Assembly (NCBI GenBank): GCA_026419785.1
Contig: JAODTK010004732.1
Span: forward strand, 62,001-126,000
Origin: Sclerodactyla briareus
Lineage: Eukaryota > Echinodermata > Holothuroidea > Dendrochirotida > Sclerodactylidae
Direction: 5' to 3'
Length of the DNA stretch: 64,000 nucleotides
The notes beneath the pieces were generated by a model, which was not told where the DNA came from, made no database searches, and worked only from the letters and a program-made list of their open reading frames with translations. Numbering within the stretch: the first letter of the stretch is position 1; each line of letters begins with the position of its first letter. Made by a program: the position numbers and the translations under genes. Below, in pieces: positions 11,342-22,499 of the stretch.

Positions 11342-13780
11342 CTGAAATACCCGGCAATGTATACTGTACTCTATGTGATACACACCTATCTATAATTACA
11401 ACACATTTCTCGGTCTTCAGAAATCTTCGCAAATCATGGGGATGGCTTTCATACCAAAACAGTTTTAGAACTCCCGTGTATATAATAATATTAATGATAA
11501 AATATTGATAATTCTGATATATTTAATACTTTGGCAGGGTCTCAAGAAGAGTTGCATGCATCAAGTCATTTGTATAAGGTTCTTGCCATCTCACCATGTC
11601 TAATAGAGGCTTACCATAATAAAGTAAAAGTCATTTGTATATAAGGTTACTGTCCTCAGCCCCGTACAACTAAAAGGTTTTGATGTGGATCACACCACAC
11701 CACAAACACAATTTTACAGTAAATTGTCCCACCTTATCAGAAGAAATCAACATTGTATTGCCATTCTCTGTCAAATTCATCCCCTCTTATAGATACTTAC
11801 TCAACAAATCGCCATTCAGCCCCCACTCATGTCAATTGCTCAAGCTCACTAAGCAGATACAATAAATTTGTTCCCCTTTAGGTTAATATTTATCCCACCT
11901 ATCATGTCCGTTCCCAGGCAACTCCAACACTTCTCAACCACACTGACCCTAACTTTAGTCCCCCACCCCAAATTGTAACCACAGGAAAAAACATTCCGTT
12001 GAGGGGAATTGTCCGGGGTGTGAATTGTCGGTCACGATCATATCAGACTGTTTCATTATCAGCAGAGAGAATTTTAGGAATTATCATATCCTGTAAAAGA
12101 GAGTAGGTAATACCATGACGCTAGTATTTTGATATATTTGTCATTCGACCATTTGGTACGATCCTCCTAACATAAGGTAGACCACACCTCACAGCTTTCA
12201 TGTGAATCTGACAACTCAAGAAGTTTTATTTTTTGATTTTTTTTAAAGTTTAAGTTGTTTTTAATTGCTAATGAATCATGGAAATTATTCAATTCACATG
12301 GAATGCCGTACGTTTACCTGTACTCTAATACTGTTTAATTTATCGATCTGGTTGTAAGGCCATATTTCCCCCATTTTTGGTGAGATCCAGCAAAACTTCA
12401 AAATTGCATGAATTATGTAATTAGACTACCTAATTATTATAGTACTAGGCCCACAATCTAATCAGTTTTTGTTATACTTTTAATACACACTGAACTGGAT
12501 TCACCAATCACGAGATACCTTGTGCACCCAGGTTTCCTCGCTGTTCAGACGACGAACCACCAAGAAACAATTAAACACAACCACATGACAAAGTGACCAC
12601 ACTATGATCCTCAAAAAAAAAAAAAATTGTTAACCCAAATATTTCATACAGAAGTATACGAACAGAACTGCATAGGATCAGTCGTTTGATATTACCATGG
12701 AGATGGGTTTTTAGACGAATACGGAATATTTGGAAATGTATATAATTATATTTACATAAACTACAACTATCAGATTCAAAATGCTTGGCCACCAGGTTTC
12801 ACCCCAAATCCAAGCATCAATCTTGCTTTAAAACCCCAAACCAGTTGTTGCCATTCTTTTTCTGCCATTTTCTTTATTGGCTACTGGAGGGTGTAGATGG
12901 GGAGAGGTGATACAGCCAGCTGAAGTAACTCATTCGAACATATGGAGTGGCAGGAATCTCAAACTTTCAGTCGTTCTATATTCCTCCCCCGAATAGAGTT
13001 GCAAGTTGCGAAAGTGAAAGAGTATATCAAAACATGGCTGAAGAGAGGTCCCTACCCCCCCACCCAAAAAAAACAACTCATACTAATTTATAAATGCTTT
13101 ATGTTTGATATTTTGTAACTTGAATCCAAAAATTGGAAACCCATTCAGTCATTCCAACTGTTAAGACAGCAGACATGTTCAAAATTGAGCAAAAAATCAA
13201 ATGTCCTGCCTATGAAAATCCACGTTTTAGTCATCTTCAATGAGTGCATGGAAAAATGTTGTAAATTGTGCTTTTTTACTTGCTACAAAACTATTCAGCA
13301 TTGAATCAGCAAAAGGGATCAGTAGTGTAAAATTGATCAATATGAGAAATTGCCCAAATTGTGGGGTCTTCCCCCCCCTGAAATACTTGATACTTGTCAC
13401 CTAATTTGACTGTGACTACCTATGCATTTGACCATGTTTGGCCTTCTTAACTGGAGATATTCGCGTATAACCGACCAAAATCTGACAGACACAAACACAC
13501 ACTATACAGACACTTTGATTGCTGGACCACCCACGAGTACCAGGACCCCTCAGTGAAGAGTCCGTAACCATCACAATTGTTACCTTATCAACCACTGCTA
13601 TGGTTACCAAGAGACAGTAAAGCCACCTCTTGAAAAATCTGCATCGAAAATAGATAACAAAAGTCTACCTCCTGGAATCAAAATATTACCTCCCACGATC
13701 GAACTTTCATTCTAATAACTTGCTCAATATGCGATTATGCGTAAAAGCAGATAACTTTGACCTCTTAAGTTTGCAAGTCA
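11342..13780. other. No gene seen
   Basis: AT-rich intergenic or intronic DNA. 12250-12480 contains short phrases of the long repeat family ('gcatgaattatgtaatt'). Poly-C and poly-A runs occur, and a poly-C run lies at 13822-13832. No exon-like segment with splice sites was found. Confidence 0.35.
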
Positions 13781-13856
13781 ATCACTGAAAGGATCCAACT
13801 CCAAAAATATCATAATACAACACCCCCCCCCCCGCCGTCCTGCATCCAAAAACGAC

Positions 13857-14236
13857 CTCTCGTTGAGTCGGTTAGTAGCATAGGGAGCTTCAGATTTCAC
13901 AACGGCGATGGCAACAGCAATGTATGACGTAAGGTTTTTCACGTTGTAGACCACGTCACCGTCCTGCAGTATGGACGCTTTAGATTCCCACGACGTGTCA
14001 ATGTGACAGTTGCGTGATGTCGATTGCGCACGTTTTAGGATTGTGCGTTCGAGTATTGAATTTGAGAATTCCCGAATTCCAGTGTTTAGCCTGTTGAATG
14101 ATGCCACGTGACTGGGGTCAAGTTTCACCCAGAGGGACAACGTGAAAAGGTAGCGACTCCCGTCGTAGATCGATGTAGTACAGCAGTTGGTGAGGTTGTC
14201 GCATGTGCAGTAGGTTACATTGCGTCATAGGTTGAC
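13857..14236 (-). CDS. Probable exon of a secreted or membrane protein (orphan)
   Basis: The minus-strand frame is open from about 14224 to a donor 'agag|gtcg' at 13857. It opens with a cysteine cluster (VTYCTCDNLTNCCTTSIYDG), continues YLFTLSLWVKLD, and ends with a beta-strand-like part (VVYNVKNLTSYIAVAIAVV) that resembles the end of a fibronectin type III-like fold. Three Asn-X-Ser/Thr sites are present. An acceptor lies at 14241-14242, but the good frame meets a TGA between it and the cysteine cluster, so a one-base indel is likely there. It could follow the exon ending at 16230 as an alternative 3' end, or belong to a separate gene. No family was identified. Confidence 0.5.
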
Positions 14237-15165
14237 ATTGCTGTCGTGAAATCCAAAGCTCCCTAATGGTTGATATCGTAACTCCATAACATCTATTGAA
14301 AAACTGTCAATAGGTAACCAGCCTTAATATGTAATAATATATATTGAACAGCCTTCTATGCTAATAAAACATTTATTACACTGTTTACGATTTTGTTGAT
14401 ATAATTGAGGGCGGCTCATCTTTATCTCCATTTATTTCTGCCGGAGTGGCTTGGTGATTATAATTGTTTTTTTTTTTGTTTTGGGAAAAATTGAACACAG
14501 CCCGCTAGGGTCTACATGACAACATTCTACAACTTCCAGTGAGGAATGCAATGAGTGGATGCATTTTTCCAATTTTTTGTTAGATCACCATCTATGGGGT
14601 ACATATGTGGCCCGCAGTGTGATCACGGTAAAATGTACAGCAGTCACTGCGGGAGAAGGTTACTCTACTGCAATGAATGCTGCCCCCAGGAAATTCATCT
14701 TATATCATCTTAAACGCCCTAAAATTCTAAACGTCCTGCTGTATTAGCTGCTGTGAAGCAGACGATATGAAGAAGCTTTTCCTAAAAATAGAGGGGGCTA
14801 GCCCTCTCTGGTATATACCATGGCCGAATACTACCAAGTGTTCAGGTTGCAATTTAGCAAATAATAATAAAATTGGATTCCGCGTTACAATTCAGGTGAT
14901 GTAGATGTCAATCATCAGTAGCAACCACGGGCGTTGCTATGGATGGGAGCAATCCCTGTTGAATAAAATTTAATACACTCATTCCTACACTTACAATACT
15001 GAAAATGGAGAATCCATCTGAAAATGTGCAGTGAGTCATAAATGTACAGAACGCACGGTTTCAGCTTCGTGCAAGCCGAATAAGGTTGTTTGGTACCGCA
15101 GCACGGGGGAATAAAAAAGGAAAACCATTAAAAATGTAGAACTAGGTGAAGTTGTCAAAACAATT
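14237..15165. other. Intron or intergenic; nothing recognised
   Basis: AT-rich, with poly-T near 14468. No exon with good splice sites was found on either strand. Confidence 0.3.
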
Positions 15166-15484
15166 TCAGATCAAATAAGTAAAGCGATTTTCCTGCATTT
15201 CATGATTCGTGGACGGTGAACTGTTCGATTGCCAATCAGCGTTGACATAGCACCGCCACTGTTCCAAATGACTCAGTCGGACAGCGAGGGAACGAAGTCC
15301 TACAGGCATCCGTTCAGGCGGACTACAGATTGGTTTATCGTAATCTGCACATGGAGGTGAAGAAGCTGAGGGGCCTCCAAATGCCTGGTGTACTATTGTT
15401 ACAAGCCTGATATACACAGTTGCCTCCCCACTAATTTCTGCGGGGGGTGAGGTCAGACCGGAGTAGTAAGTAGCCGAGTAGTTA
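15166..15484 (-). other. 3' UTR, or frameshifted cytoplasmic tail, of the cysteine-rich receptor
   Basis: Immediately 3' of the stop at 15482-15484 the minus strand has a second open frame of about 105 codons, starting NYSATYYSGLTSPPAEISGE and ending ...FTYLI then stop at 15166. Removing one T beside the stop would join it to the transmembrane exon. It would then be a tyrosine- and proline-containing tail with a hydrophobic C-terminus. It may equally be untranslated. Confidence 0.4.
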
Positions 15485-15586
15485 GTCTATTCCTCCTCGC
15501 CGGTAAGCGAGCCCTGCGAGGATAAGGACGAAGAGGAGGGTGCAGCCTGTCACTGTTAAGAAGAAGCCAACAGTGGGAATGCCGTT
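15482..15586 (-). CDS. Cysteine-rich receptor, terminal exon: transmembrane helix and short tail
   Basis: An acceptor ('tgctacag') precedes 15586. The frame encodes NGIPTVGFFLTVTGC followed by TLLFVLILAGLAYRRGGID and a stop. This is one helix of about 22 hydrophobic residues followed by Arg-Arg, as expected for a type I membrane protein with a stop-transfer signal. It joins the exon ending at 16230 in phase 0. The tail is only about six residues unless an indel hides a longer one (see 15166-15484). Confidence 0.7.
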   Translation of the reverse strand, partial: NGIPTVGFFLTVTGCTLLFVLILAGLAYRRGGID

Positions 15587-16229
15587 CTGTAGCACACCGA
15601 CAAAAAAAAATTGTCAAGCCGTTCTTATCTAAATTATACCCTCATGACACGATGTGTCTTAAGAACGGAACGGGAAAACCAATGCATCTATCATCATGGG
15701 AATCATGGTCATCTGGGAAACCTCTACACAAAGGCAGCAACGAGGGCATCCACAGTTCACGCACGTAAGGACAGACAGACACACACAAAGGGGAGACTGA
15801 GTCTCTTCTAGACAAATTCATGCAAGATGGTAAAAAACCACAATAATTCCTCTGTAAAAACTGTGGAATTGATGTAAACGTTTCTCCTGATCATTCAGTT
15901 TTATTGTCATATTGGAGTAGGAAAAAAATGCTCTGAGATCGCTAAAGGAAATGTAACAGGTGTGAATAGGATAGATTATAATTAGTGTTCGCATTGCTAC
16001 AGTGTGACGAAGCGCTTTATTCTTGACAATTATGCTGGCTGCACAGTGGGAGTGGAAACAAGTCGCAAAAACGGAAGCACATAATTTCCCCCTAAATGGA
16101 ATTCCATTGATTGAGCAAATCTCACTGCCACTTGACTGCACTCCCTTCAATGAAGAACTAACTACTCAAGAATGAGCCGTGTGAAGGGATTGCACTCTAA
16201 ACGTCACATGGAAAGCTCATATTACTTAC

Positions 16230-16336
16230 ATCACCATCCTTGGTAAACAGCACGAAACATGTCGTGTAGTCTGGCTGTGCACTACCCCTGGGGCAGTCAG
16301 CCTCGGCAGGGCACTCTCTTGGTGGGAGGTTGTACA
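16230..16336 (-). CDS. Cysteine-rich receptor, juxtamembrane cysteine exon
   Basis: It is flanked by a good acceptor ('ttttttcaccag') and a consensus donor ('gtaagt'), and is open across 107 bases. It encodes YNLPPRECPAEADCPRGSAQ and then PDYTTCFVLFTKDGD, with three cysteines in 35 residues. Phase in is 1 and phase out is 0, matching the exons at 19089 and 15586. It lies between the last cysteine module and the membrane helix. Confidence 0.7.
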
Positions 16337-16595
16337 CTGGTGAAAAAACAGACAATGGGTAGCATGAAATGTAATGCTGTTAAATGCCCAATGGTCATGT
16401 AACAGATTTCCTTTAAATAACCAGGGTGATAAGAGGGGATGTCAGGAACCCACACTCCAAATTTGGAGACTCTAGTATGTTGGCTTTTGATTTAATTCAA
16501 TTTACTCCTGGAGAATTCATGGGATCTTTACATCACTGGGAACAATTAAGGCTTCCCATAGACTCTACACAGTAATGCTTTTTTTTTTTGCGCAT

Positions 16596-16880
16596 GATAA
16601 CAGAATATGAAAAAAATATTTCACTTTAGAAATTGTGAAATCCTCCACCATATTTTGTGCACAATTTTGTCAGCTATTAATGCGGATCCCATCTGTTTTG
16701 TTTGTTGCAGGGTTTTCGAAAATACATGTTTTACATTTACTTTGTATTACAAGAGACCTGTGGTTCCCTCTGTGATGTCACAAGTCAAATTTTGCAATAG
16801 CTTATTGTGCCTAGCTGCCACTCAAATTGGCGATTTGGTTAGCGAGTTTGACTGCCATAATGTAATAAAATAGAAGTACT
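16596..16880. other. Dispersed repeat within receptor intron
   Basis: The phrases 'cgcatgataacagaatatga', 'tttgtgcacaattttgt' and 'tgcggatcccatctgttttg' match 43070-43200 ('ccatgatagcagagtgacag', 'tttgtgaacaattttgt', 'taggatcccatctatagt'). The preceding 16430-16560 likewise matches 42900-43060 ('ccacactccaaatttgga'). It is a moderately old interspersed repeat, same orientation, with no coding content. Confidence 0.6.
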
Positions 16881-16995
16881 AAAATTCAAGTCATACCTAC
16901 TGCATTGGTCTTTAACAAAACTTTGGTATATAATGAGTGCATTGTATGATCACTAAAACAGAATGGATTTGGAATTGTGTGAATTACGCAATACG

Positions 16996-17176
16996 TACCC
17001 CACATGAACTATGCACGCACCCCAATGCCATAGCTTCTGGCAATTACACAAATCCGGGTTGGCCATCCCCATCGTCCTTCTCTCTTTGCCACACCAGTTG
17101 TCACCACTTCAAGTTTTTTGTCTGTAATTGCCAGAAGCTCGAAGTGGCATTGGGATGGGTGAATAGTTATTGGGTA
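16996..17176. mobile_element. Foldback MITE, copy 1
   Basis: The left arm 17020-17048 ('ccccaatgccatagcttctg' and on) is the reverse complement of the right arm 17123-17154 ('tgtaattgccagaagct...tggcattggg'), apart from a short insertion. Outer arms extend to 16996 ('taccccacatgaactatgc') and about 17176. The centre carries 'atccgggttggcc', shared with copy 2 at 26574-26777. The 47-bp minisatellite begins about 25 bp to the right. Confidence 0.7.
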
Positions 17177-17198
17177 GTAGAATAAACGGAATGGATTG

Positions 17199-17912
17199 AG
17201 TCCTTCTGACCAAACCTTGGTATTAGTAATGAGTGCCTGGTATGAGTCCTTTTGACCCAACTGTGGTGTATAATGAGTGCATTGTATGATGAGTCCTTTT
17301 GACCCAACTGTGGTGTATATTGAGTGCATTGTATGATGAGTCCTTTTGACCCAACTGTGGTGTATAATGAGTGCATTGTATGATGAGTCCTTTTGACCCA
17401 ACTGTGGTGTATATTGATGCATTGTATGATGAGTCCCTTTGACCCAACTGTGGTGTATATTGAGTGCATTGTATGATGAGTCCCTTTGACCCAACTGTGG
17501 TGTATATTGAGTGCATTGTATGATGAGTCCTTTTGACCCAACTGTGGTGTATATTGAGTGCATTGTATGATGAGTCCCTTTGACCCAACTGTGGTGTATA
17601 TTGAGTGCATTGTATGATGAGTCCTTTTGATCCAACTGTGGTGTATATTGATGCATTGTATGATGAGTCCTTTTGACCCAACTGTGGTGTATATTGATGC
17701 ATTGTATGATGAGTCCTTTTGACCCAACTGTGGTGTATATTGAGTGCATTGTATGATGAGTCCCTTTGACCCAACTGTGGTGTATATTGAGTGCATTGTA
17801 TGATGAGTCCTTTTGACCCAACTGTGGTGTATATTGAGTGCATTGTATGATGAGTCCCTTTGACCCAACTGTGGTGTATAATGAGTGTAGTGTATGATGA
17901 GTCTTTTTGACC
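17199..17912. repeat. 47-bp minisatellite, about 14 good units plus degenerate ends
   Basis: The unit contains 'gatgagtccttttgaccc', 'aactgtggtgta' and 'tattgagtgcattgtat'. Variants are 'cctttga' versus 'ctttttga', 'tataatg' versus 'tatattg', and some 45-bp units with 'tattgatgc'. A diverged single unit lies to the left of the MITE at about 16919-16950, so the array grew from local sequence. No minus-strand frame contains a stop over most of the array, which creates long phantom reading frames. Confidence 0.95.
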
Positions 17913-19080
17913 ACCTCCTCATGATAGACAGGAGAAGAGAACCCTTCACCTTCGCTGGTGCTGCAAAACTGAGTGAAGCACCTCTCACATAAAACCCCTG
18001 CACTAGCTGAGTGTCAGGAAAATGAACATTTTATGACTTTGCCAAGAAGACAACTGTTAGACCTGAATTTTGGGAGTGGAGTGAACTGCAGATCTCATCA
18101 GTACAATATCTATGCCAGGAAATAACCGTAGGCACAAACTAGTGACCGGTGTTCTCCCTCTGAAGAATACACCTGCATTAAAGGAGAGTATTGCCTGTTC
18201 CTCAAATTCTCAAGAAGATTTTCCCATGTGTGTTCATTTCGAGATAACCCGAGCATTGTTGTTACCCTCCACCGACCACTTTGATTTTTTCATTTCCATG
18301 GTTTCAGGTAGCCGAGTAGAGCTCATCAAGGAACCCTGGCCGTATTGATCGTGTATGCGCACCGGCGATAACCCTCCTTCTCTTCTCGATTAAATGCTCA
18401 GATGATATCGAGGCAAGGGTGTAAGCAATCCCAACCTGCTCCGGAAACACCATCCTACGTCCCCTCCGAAAGGACCGACATCATCAAGAAAACTTTCAAT
18501 ATTACCTCTGGATGAATTATGCCACCAAACCAACCACCAATCAGCACATCTTGGCATCGAAAAATCAAATTTTTTTTTTTTTTTTTGAGATGATTCGAAT
18601 TAAAGCTCCATTCAGCCTTCATTTCATGTCCTCCTTTCCAACCACGAAGCTACCAATACTGTAGTAATCTGTTGATTACATGAAGAAAAAATGTCTGCTG
18701 AAACGATAGAATTCAGTCAAAATTCGTAATTTTGTTAAATAGGTCCCTGTGGCGAGAATGAATAACATTCCGTCATTTTTGGAAATTTGCGAATGATCAC
18801 CATTTTCCTCCAAACAGATTAATGATAATAGATATTATTTAAATGATTTTGTTCGGGGCAATTTCGACTGAAGTTCTCTCTTAGAATATGGTATCGACAG
18901 ATGGCATTCATTTTCAATATCATTGATGCTCATTTCTCAATATTTCAAAGGCTGAATAGAGTTCTAATTTAAATGATTTGAAAAAACATGGATATACATG
19001 GGAATGTACAAACCTTCCAGCTTAGTAGCGGAAACACATAAAAACTGTTGGCTGCAACTCATTAAATGAGTAAAACTGAT
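17913..19080. other. Receptor intron; nothing recognised
   Basis: Between the minisatellite and the exon at 19089. It includes a poly-T run at 18568-18586 and unremarkable AT-rich sequence. No exon was identified. Confidence 0.35.
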
Positions 19081-19088
19081 TCACTCAC

Positions 19089-19256
19089 AGGGCAGTAGAA
19101 GTTTTCGGGGCACTCTATACCTGTCAGCTGACCGGATTCCGTCTTGTACCAACACTCCCACAGGGTACAGAAGGTCACTGCTGGTGGAGCCCTTTACCCA
19201 TCCGGGGTTGCAGTCGGTGCAGTGGGGGGCGCACCAATATCCGCTCTCAGATCCCT
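19089..19256 (-). CDS. Cysteine-rich receptor, cysteine-module exon
   Basis: An acceptor ('ccatgcag') precedes 19256 and a consensus donor ('gtgagt') follows 19089. It begins GSESGYWCAPHCTDCNPGWV. The unshifted frame is open throughout and matches phase on both sides. The second half in the +1 frame (VTFCTLWECWYKTESG, then IECPENFYCP) is far richer in cysteines and looks like the true module. Either a pair of compensating indels exists or the resemblance is fortuitous. The upstream join gives A-E-G-S-E-S-G in phase 1. Confidence 0.65.
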
Positions 19257-19326
19257 CTGCATGGAAACAACTGGGGAATAAGTGGAAGATGGTGTTCAGA
19301 TATTAGGATTACTCTCCTGGTTTTAC

Positions 19327-19524
19327 CAGCGCACCTGATTGTGGGTCCGTAGGAGCTCGTTTCGGACCTAAGATCGTAGACTTTGCATGTCCGAATCTGT
19401 CTGAAAACCAGAGGCCTCTTTTCCGCAGTACAGTTAGACGAGGAGGCTTGGGTGCAGACCTGGATACTGCACCTATTGTCAGCTGCAAATCTCTCACCAG
19501 ACACACAAGGATAAGACAATGCCT
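19327..19524 (-). CDS. Cysteine-rich receptor, internal exon, unrecognised domain
   Basis: A fully open 198-base exon, phase 1 in and out. Segments read ALSYPCVSGERFAADNRCS, IQVCTQASSSNC and IRTCKVYDLR, ending TIRCA. Six cysteines fall in about 65 residues. The chosen donor is 'gctg|gtaaaa', which joins cleanly to the exon starting at 19256. No named family is recognised. Cysteine spacing differs from the GCC2/GCC3 modules upstream. Confidence 0.65.
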
Positions 19525-19579
19525 CTTGGTGGTACTTAACATAGGGTGGGGGTATTAACCTGCAACGGCAACTTGCAAA

Positions 19580-19745
19580 TTGTCCTACAGCCCTTCCCCT
19601 GTCCCTGTTCCAATCCTTGTGCGGAGCGTCCAGCGAGAAGGCACAGGTCCCATTTTCAAAGTCTTTGGTATGACCTTCGACCAGGAATCAAACCTTGACT
19701 TCTCAGGTGACTGACACTCTACCAACTGTGCCAACCGCTCAGTTT
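19580..19745 (-). mobile_element. SINE-like element with tRNA-derived head
   Basis: On the minus strand 19745 to about 19672 reads 'ggcacagttggtagagtgtc' (A box) and 'ggtttgattcctgg' (B box). It is followed by a non-tRNA body down to about 19580. The stem pairing of a working tRNA is poor. It lies in a receptor intron. Confidence 0.5.
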
Positions 19746-20439
19746 TAAATACACCAAGGGTTAGCAACGGTGGTCTGGTTTCGGCGGGCTTTCTGTCTGG
19801 AGTTCAGCATTCCTGGCAACCCTTGCCAGACCTTGAATGGGTTTGATCTGCTTGGATAGTCAATATTTCATGGAATAAATATATATTAGAGAAACCGTCA
19901 TGTTCCCACTGACACCAGGTGCGCCTGGTATTACTCTTCTAGTAATTGATTTCGGAGGCTGATTTACTTCTGTAATGCTCCCTGAACACTTTCGGGTCGA
20001 GTCAACACCAAATAATGTCAGATTCAGACATGAACTACAGTGCAAGGCGGGGAACCCTCCCCCCGCTGACGTGTATATCCCATCAGAAACAGCCTTTTTT
20101 GGACCGTCTTTAGAGGATCACATCTGACCTCCAGTGACTTTGCTAATGCCCTGCCTGTTTTTTCAGGACAACTGTCGCTCCACATTCCCCAAGTTTGAAT
20201 ACAACAAAATTATAAGCGCATGATCTATGCAAACTTGACCTCCCATGTGACTTGAATGACCTTCATGTTGTTCAGAACTAACAACAGTTCACATCCACCA
20301 AGTTTTGTTCAATCACTAAGGTAGAAAAATCGTGAAAAAACCCTAATTTGTGTGAATCAGACTAACCCTGTATGTTTGCAGAATAAGAATAAACACAATT
20401 TGACCTCTGTGACCTCGAAATCACTGTTATGTTTTTTGG

Positions 20440-20670
20440 GGACCAACTTTTGTCCCCACCCCCCAATGTTTCGTTTAATCGGATGAACTTGTTATTTTTT
20501 TTGTGTAAAACCCACAAAATAAGGGCAGCGACATCCAGTGATACCCACTTTCGACATCGTCTAAGATTTCACTCGGGCGCGACATGGTACCAAGTTTGCA
20601 GATCATCGGACAACGCATTCAAGAGTTATTGCACTAACGCTAAAGTTTCCGGTAGCGGCGGCGGAGATGG
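20440..20670 (+). repeat. 'Cactttcgac' dispersed repeat fragment
   Basis: Shares 'cccactttcgac', 'gtaccaagtttgcagatc', 'ggacaacgcattcaagagtt' and 'gcactaacgctaaagtt' with the tandem copies at 31430-32060 and with 22500-22940. No coding function is evident. Confidence 0.55.
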
Positions 20671-20748
20671 CGGCCTACACCCCCGAATCCATAATATCCA
20701 ACAATATAAATACCAACATAATACAAAATATAATAAACTTGGACATAC

Positions 20749-20880
20749 CTGTCACACTGGTCATGGTCGCAGAATGTTCCAATCTCACGAATGTACAGTA
20801 ACCACATTGTCCCTCAGCGATCACTGTAAGGTCCGCTAGACAGGATTCACATGAGTAATACGGGGCCACATACTTGGTAC
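20749..20880 (-). CDS. Cysteine-rich receptor, internal exon
   Basis: Acceptor 'catccccag' and donor 'gtatgt' flank 132 open bases, phase 1 in and out. It encodes GTKYVAPYYSCESCLADLTV, then IAEGQCGYCTFVRLE. It joins the preceding exon as C-D-A|G-T-K. A +1 frame in the second half gives another cysteine-bearing reading (FCDHDQCD), but phase evidence favours the unshifted frame. Confidence 0.65.
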
Positions 20881-21245
20881 CTGGGGATGAGTACATACTG
20901 AGGCCTTAGCTTCACAGAGTAGGGCTTTAACTTCAGAGAGTAGGGCTCTAACTTCACCGAGTTGAGTCTGAATCGCTTCACAGAGTGATGCTTTAGCTTT
21001 AGCAACAGACAAAGTCTTAGAAAGTTTATTGGGTTATTGATCTATTAAAATTTTTCCAAGGACACAGAAATGCAGAACGGCAAAAAGTCCGCTGAGTGGT
21101 CCTCCAGGTCATGGCATTGTCCTCACAGCCGCGTCGTAATCAGCTGATTTCGCTTAACGTGAGCAAGTCACCTGAAGGACCCTGTATTCAACCCCTAGTA
21201 ATTACGTGCCACTGATTTCAAATTTAATTCCTGATTCAATCTCAC

Positions 21246-21333
21246 CTGCATCACATGGTGTACAGGATTTGCTGCCGTTTGGGGTTGCTAGTAACCTGAC
21301 GGACACTGTTGACACTCTGCAGAGCCCTTTTCA
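21246..21333 (-). CDS. Cysteine-rich receptor, GCC2/GCC3 repeat exon
   Basis: Acceptor 'tttcaacag' and donor 'gtgag'. It encodes EKGSAECQQCPSGY and then ATPNGSKSCTPCDA, the usual GCC2/GCC3 pattern (ephrin-receptor-like, Pfam PF07699). The two halves are one base out of frame near 21284-21296, where a base appears missing next to 'ggttgctag'. Phases at both ends agree only if that base is restored. Confidence 0.8.
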
Positions 21334-21926
21334 CTGTTGAAACGAAAGGAAAAATTATCACTGAAGGAAATAGAGCACCAATGGTTCTGTAGCTGAAACC
21401 GGATAGGTTATTATAACAGGCCGACCTATTGCTTGCAATCAGTATTTTAACCATTGTATAACCAAAGTTCTCTAAGTTATATATGGAGGGTTTTTTTTCT
21501 GACTACCCGGCAACTATAGGACTTCAGATGACCTTGTCTTCAAAAAGACTTATGAGGAGAAATGGCCGATGTAACTCAGAACCCAAAAACAGAAAATATA
21601 CTGCCTCTTGTAGCAGTCATTTTGCAATTTTTAACATAACAGCTTGTTATGCCCCTCGATAAACTTTGACCTTTAAAAGAGGTCAAAGATGACTAGCACT
21701 CAGTCTTTGATCATTGTGCCCAAGTTTAGCCAACATCTGTCAAAGAGCAAACATTTGAAGCAATAAAGGTAAATGTTAGTTGGATGGATTGACAATTACT
21801 GAATGAATAAATGGATAGAGTAGACGGGATGACCACGCAGATCACCAAAAACTGAACTAGCACATAGTCCCGGGGTGAGTTTAAAAAAAAGGGGAGGTGA
21901 AGAAATACAGAGCTACAACACAACAC

Positions 21927-22252
21927 CTCTGAATATTACCCTCTCGGCACTCCATGCACGAGAGTTGACCCTGTAAGGGTTGGTACCACCCTTTATCGCA
22001 CAGAGTACAGTTCACAGTACTTTTTCCGTCAGTGACAGACCCTGCCGCACACGCGGTGCAATTTGGAGACCCTGTCACGTTGGCGTAGTGACCTGGGTCG
22101 CAGGGGAGACCTGTTCTGTTTCGCTGACCCGACCTCTGGTTGGCTGAACCACCCTGGGACATCGTGGCAGTGGTTGCAATTGGTGACGTTGGAGTACGAC
22201 CCCGGCATACACTTCTTGCACTCTGTCCAACCTGTGTCATTGCTGTAATGTC
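21927..22252 (-). CDS. Cysteine-rich receptor, main GCC2/GCC3 repeat exon
   Basis: It holds at least two GCC2/GCC3-type cysteine repeats: HYSNDTGWTECKKCMPGSYS, then NCNHCHDVPGWF, then CDPGHYANVTGSPNCTAC, then STVNCTLCDKGWYQ and SCMECREG. This family occurs in extracellular parts of ephrin-receptor-like and SCUBE-like proteins. The two halves are one base out of frame; the surplus base is probably in the GGGG run at 22103-22106. The donor 'cagag|gtgttg' gives the right phase for the next exon. The acceptor 'ctgtctccag' at 22253 is the most economical; an earlier start that adds KCKNC is possible. Confidence 0.85.
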
Positions 22253-22499
22253 CTGGAGACAGTTCTTGCACTTTGTGCTCCTTTCTCTCTTTTTGAGTAA
22301 ACAGAGACGTGTGATTAGCAGGTCAGAATGGTAGCCAATTGGCTGATATTTTTTCGGATATCACTAGAGTGAAATTTCAACTAATTCCCATTATAACTAA
22401 CACTCATCGCCTGGCGGTAAACCGCCATGTGTATTATCCGCACTTTGGATCAATCATACAGTGACATTATTCGCCTTGTTTTTAATCAGAAGGGGATTT

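Noticed and set aside
17199-17912. Regular repeats resembling a CRISPR array
   Set aside because: Units abut without unique spacers and the DNA is eukaryotic.
17009-18003. Long minus-strand frames (up to about 300 codons) with repeated HSIYTTVGSKG-like peptides
   Set aside because: They are translations of the 47-bp minisatellite; all three minus frames are open because the unit lacks stops in any of them. No start context, splice site or domain.
20749-20880. Frameshift in this receptor exon, suggested by the FCDHDQCD reading
   Set aside because: The unshifted frame is open throughout and agrees in phase with both neighbouring exons.
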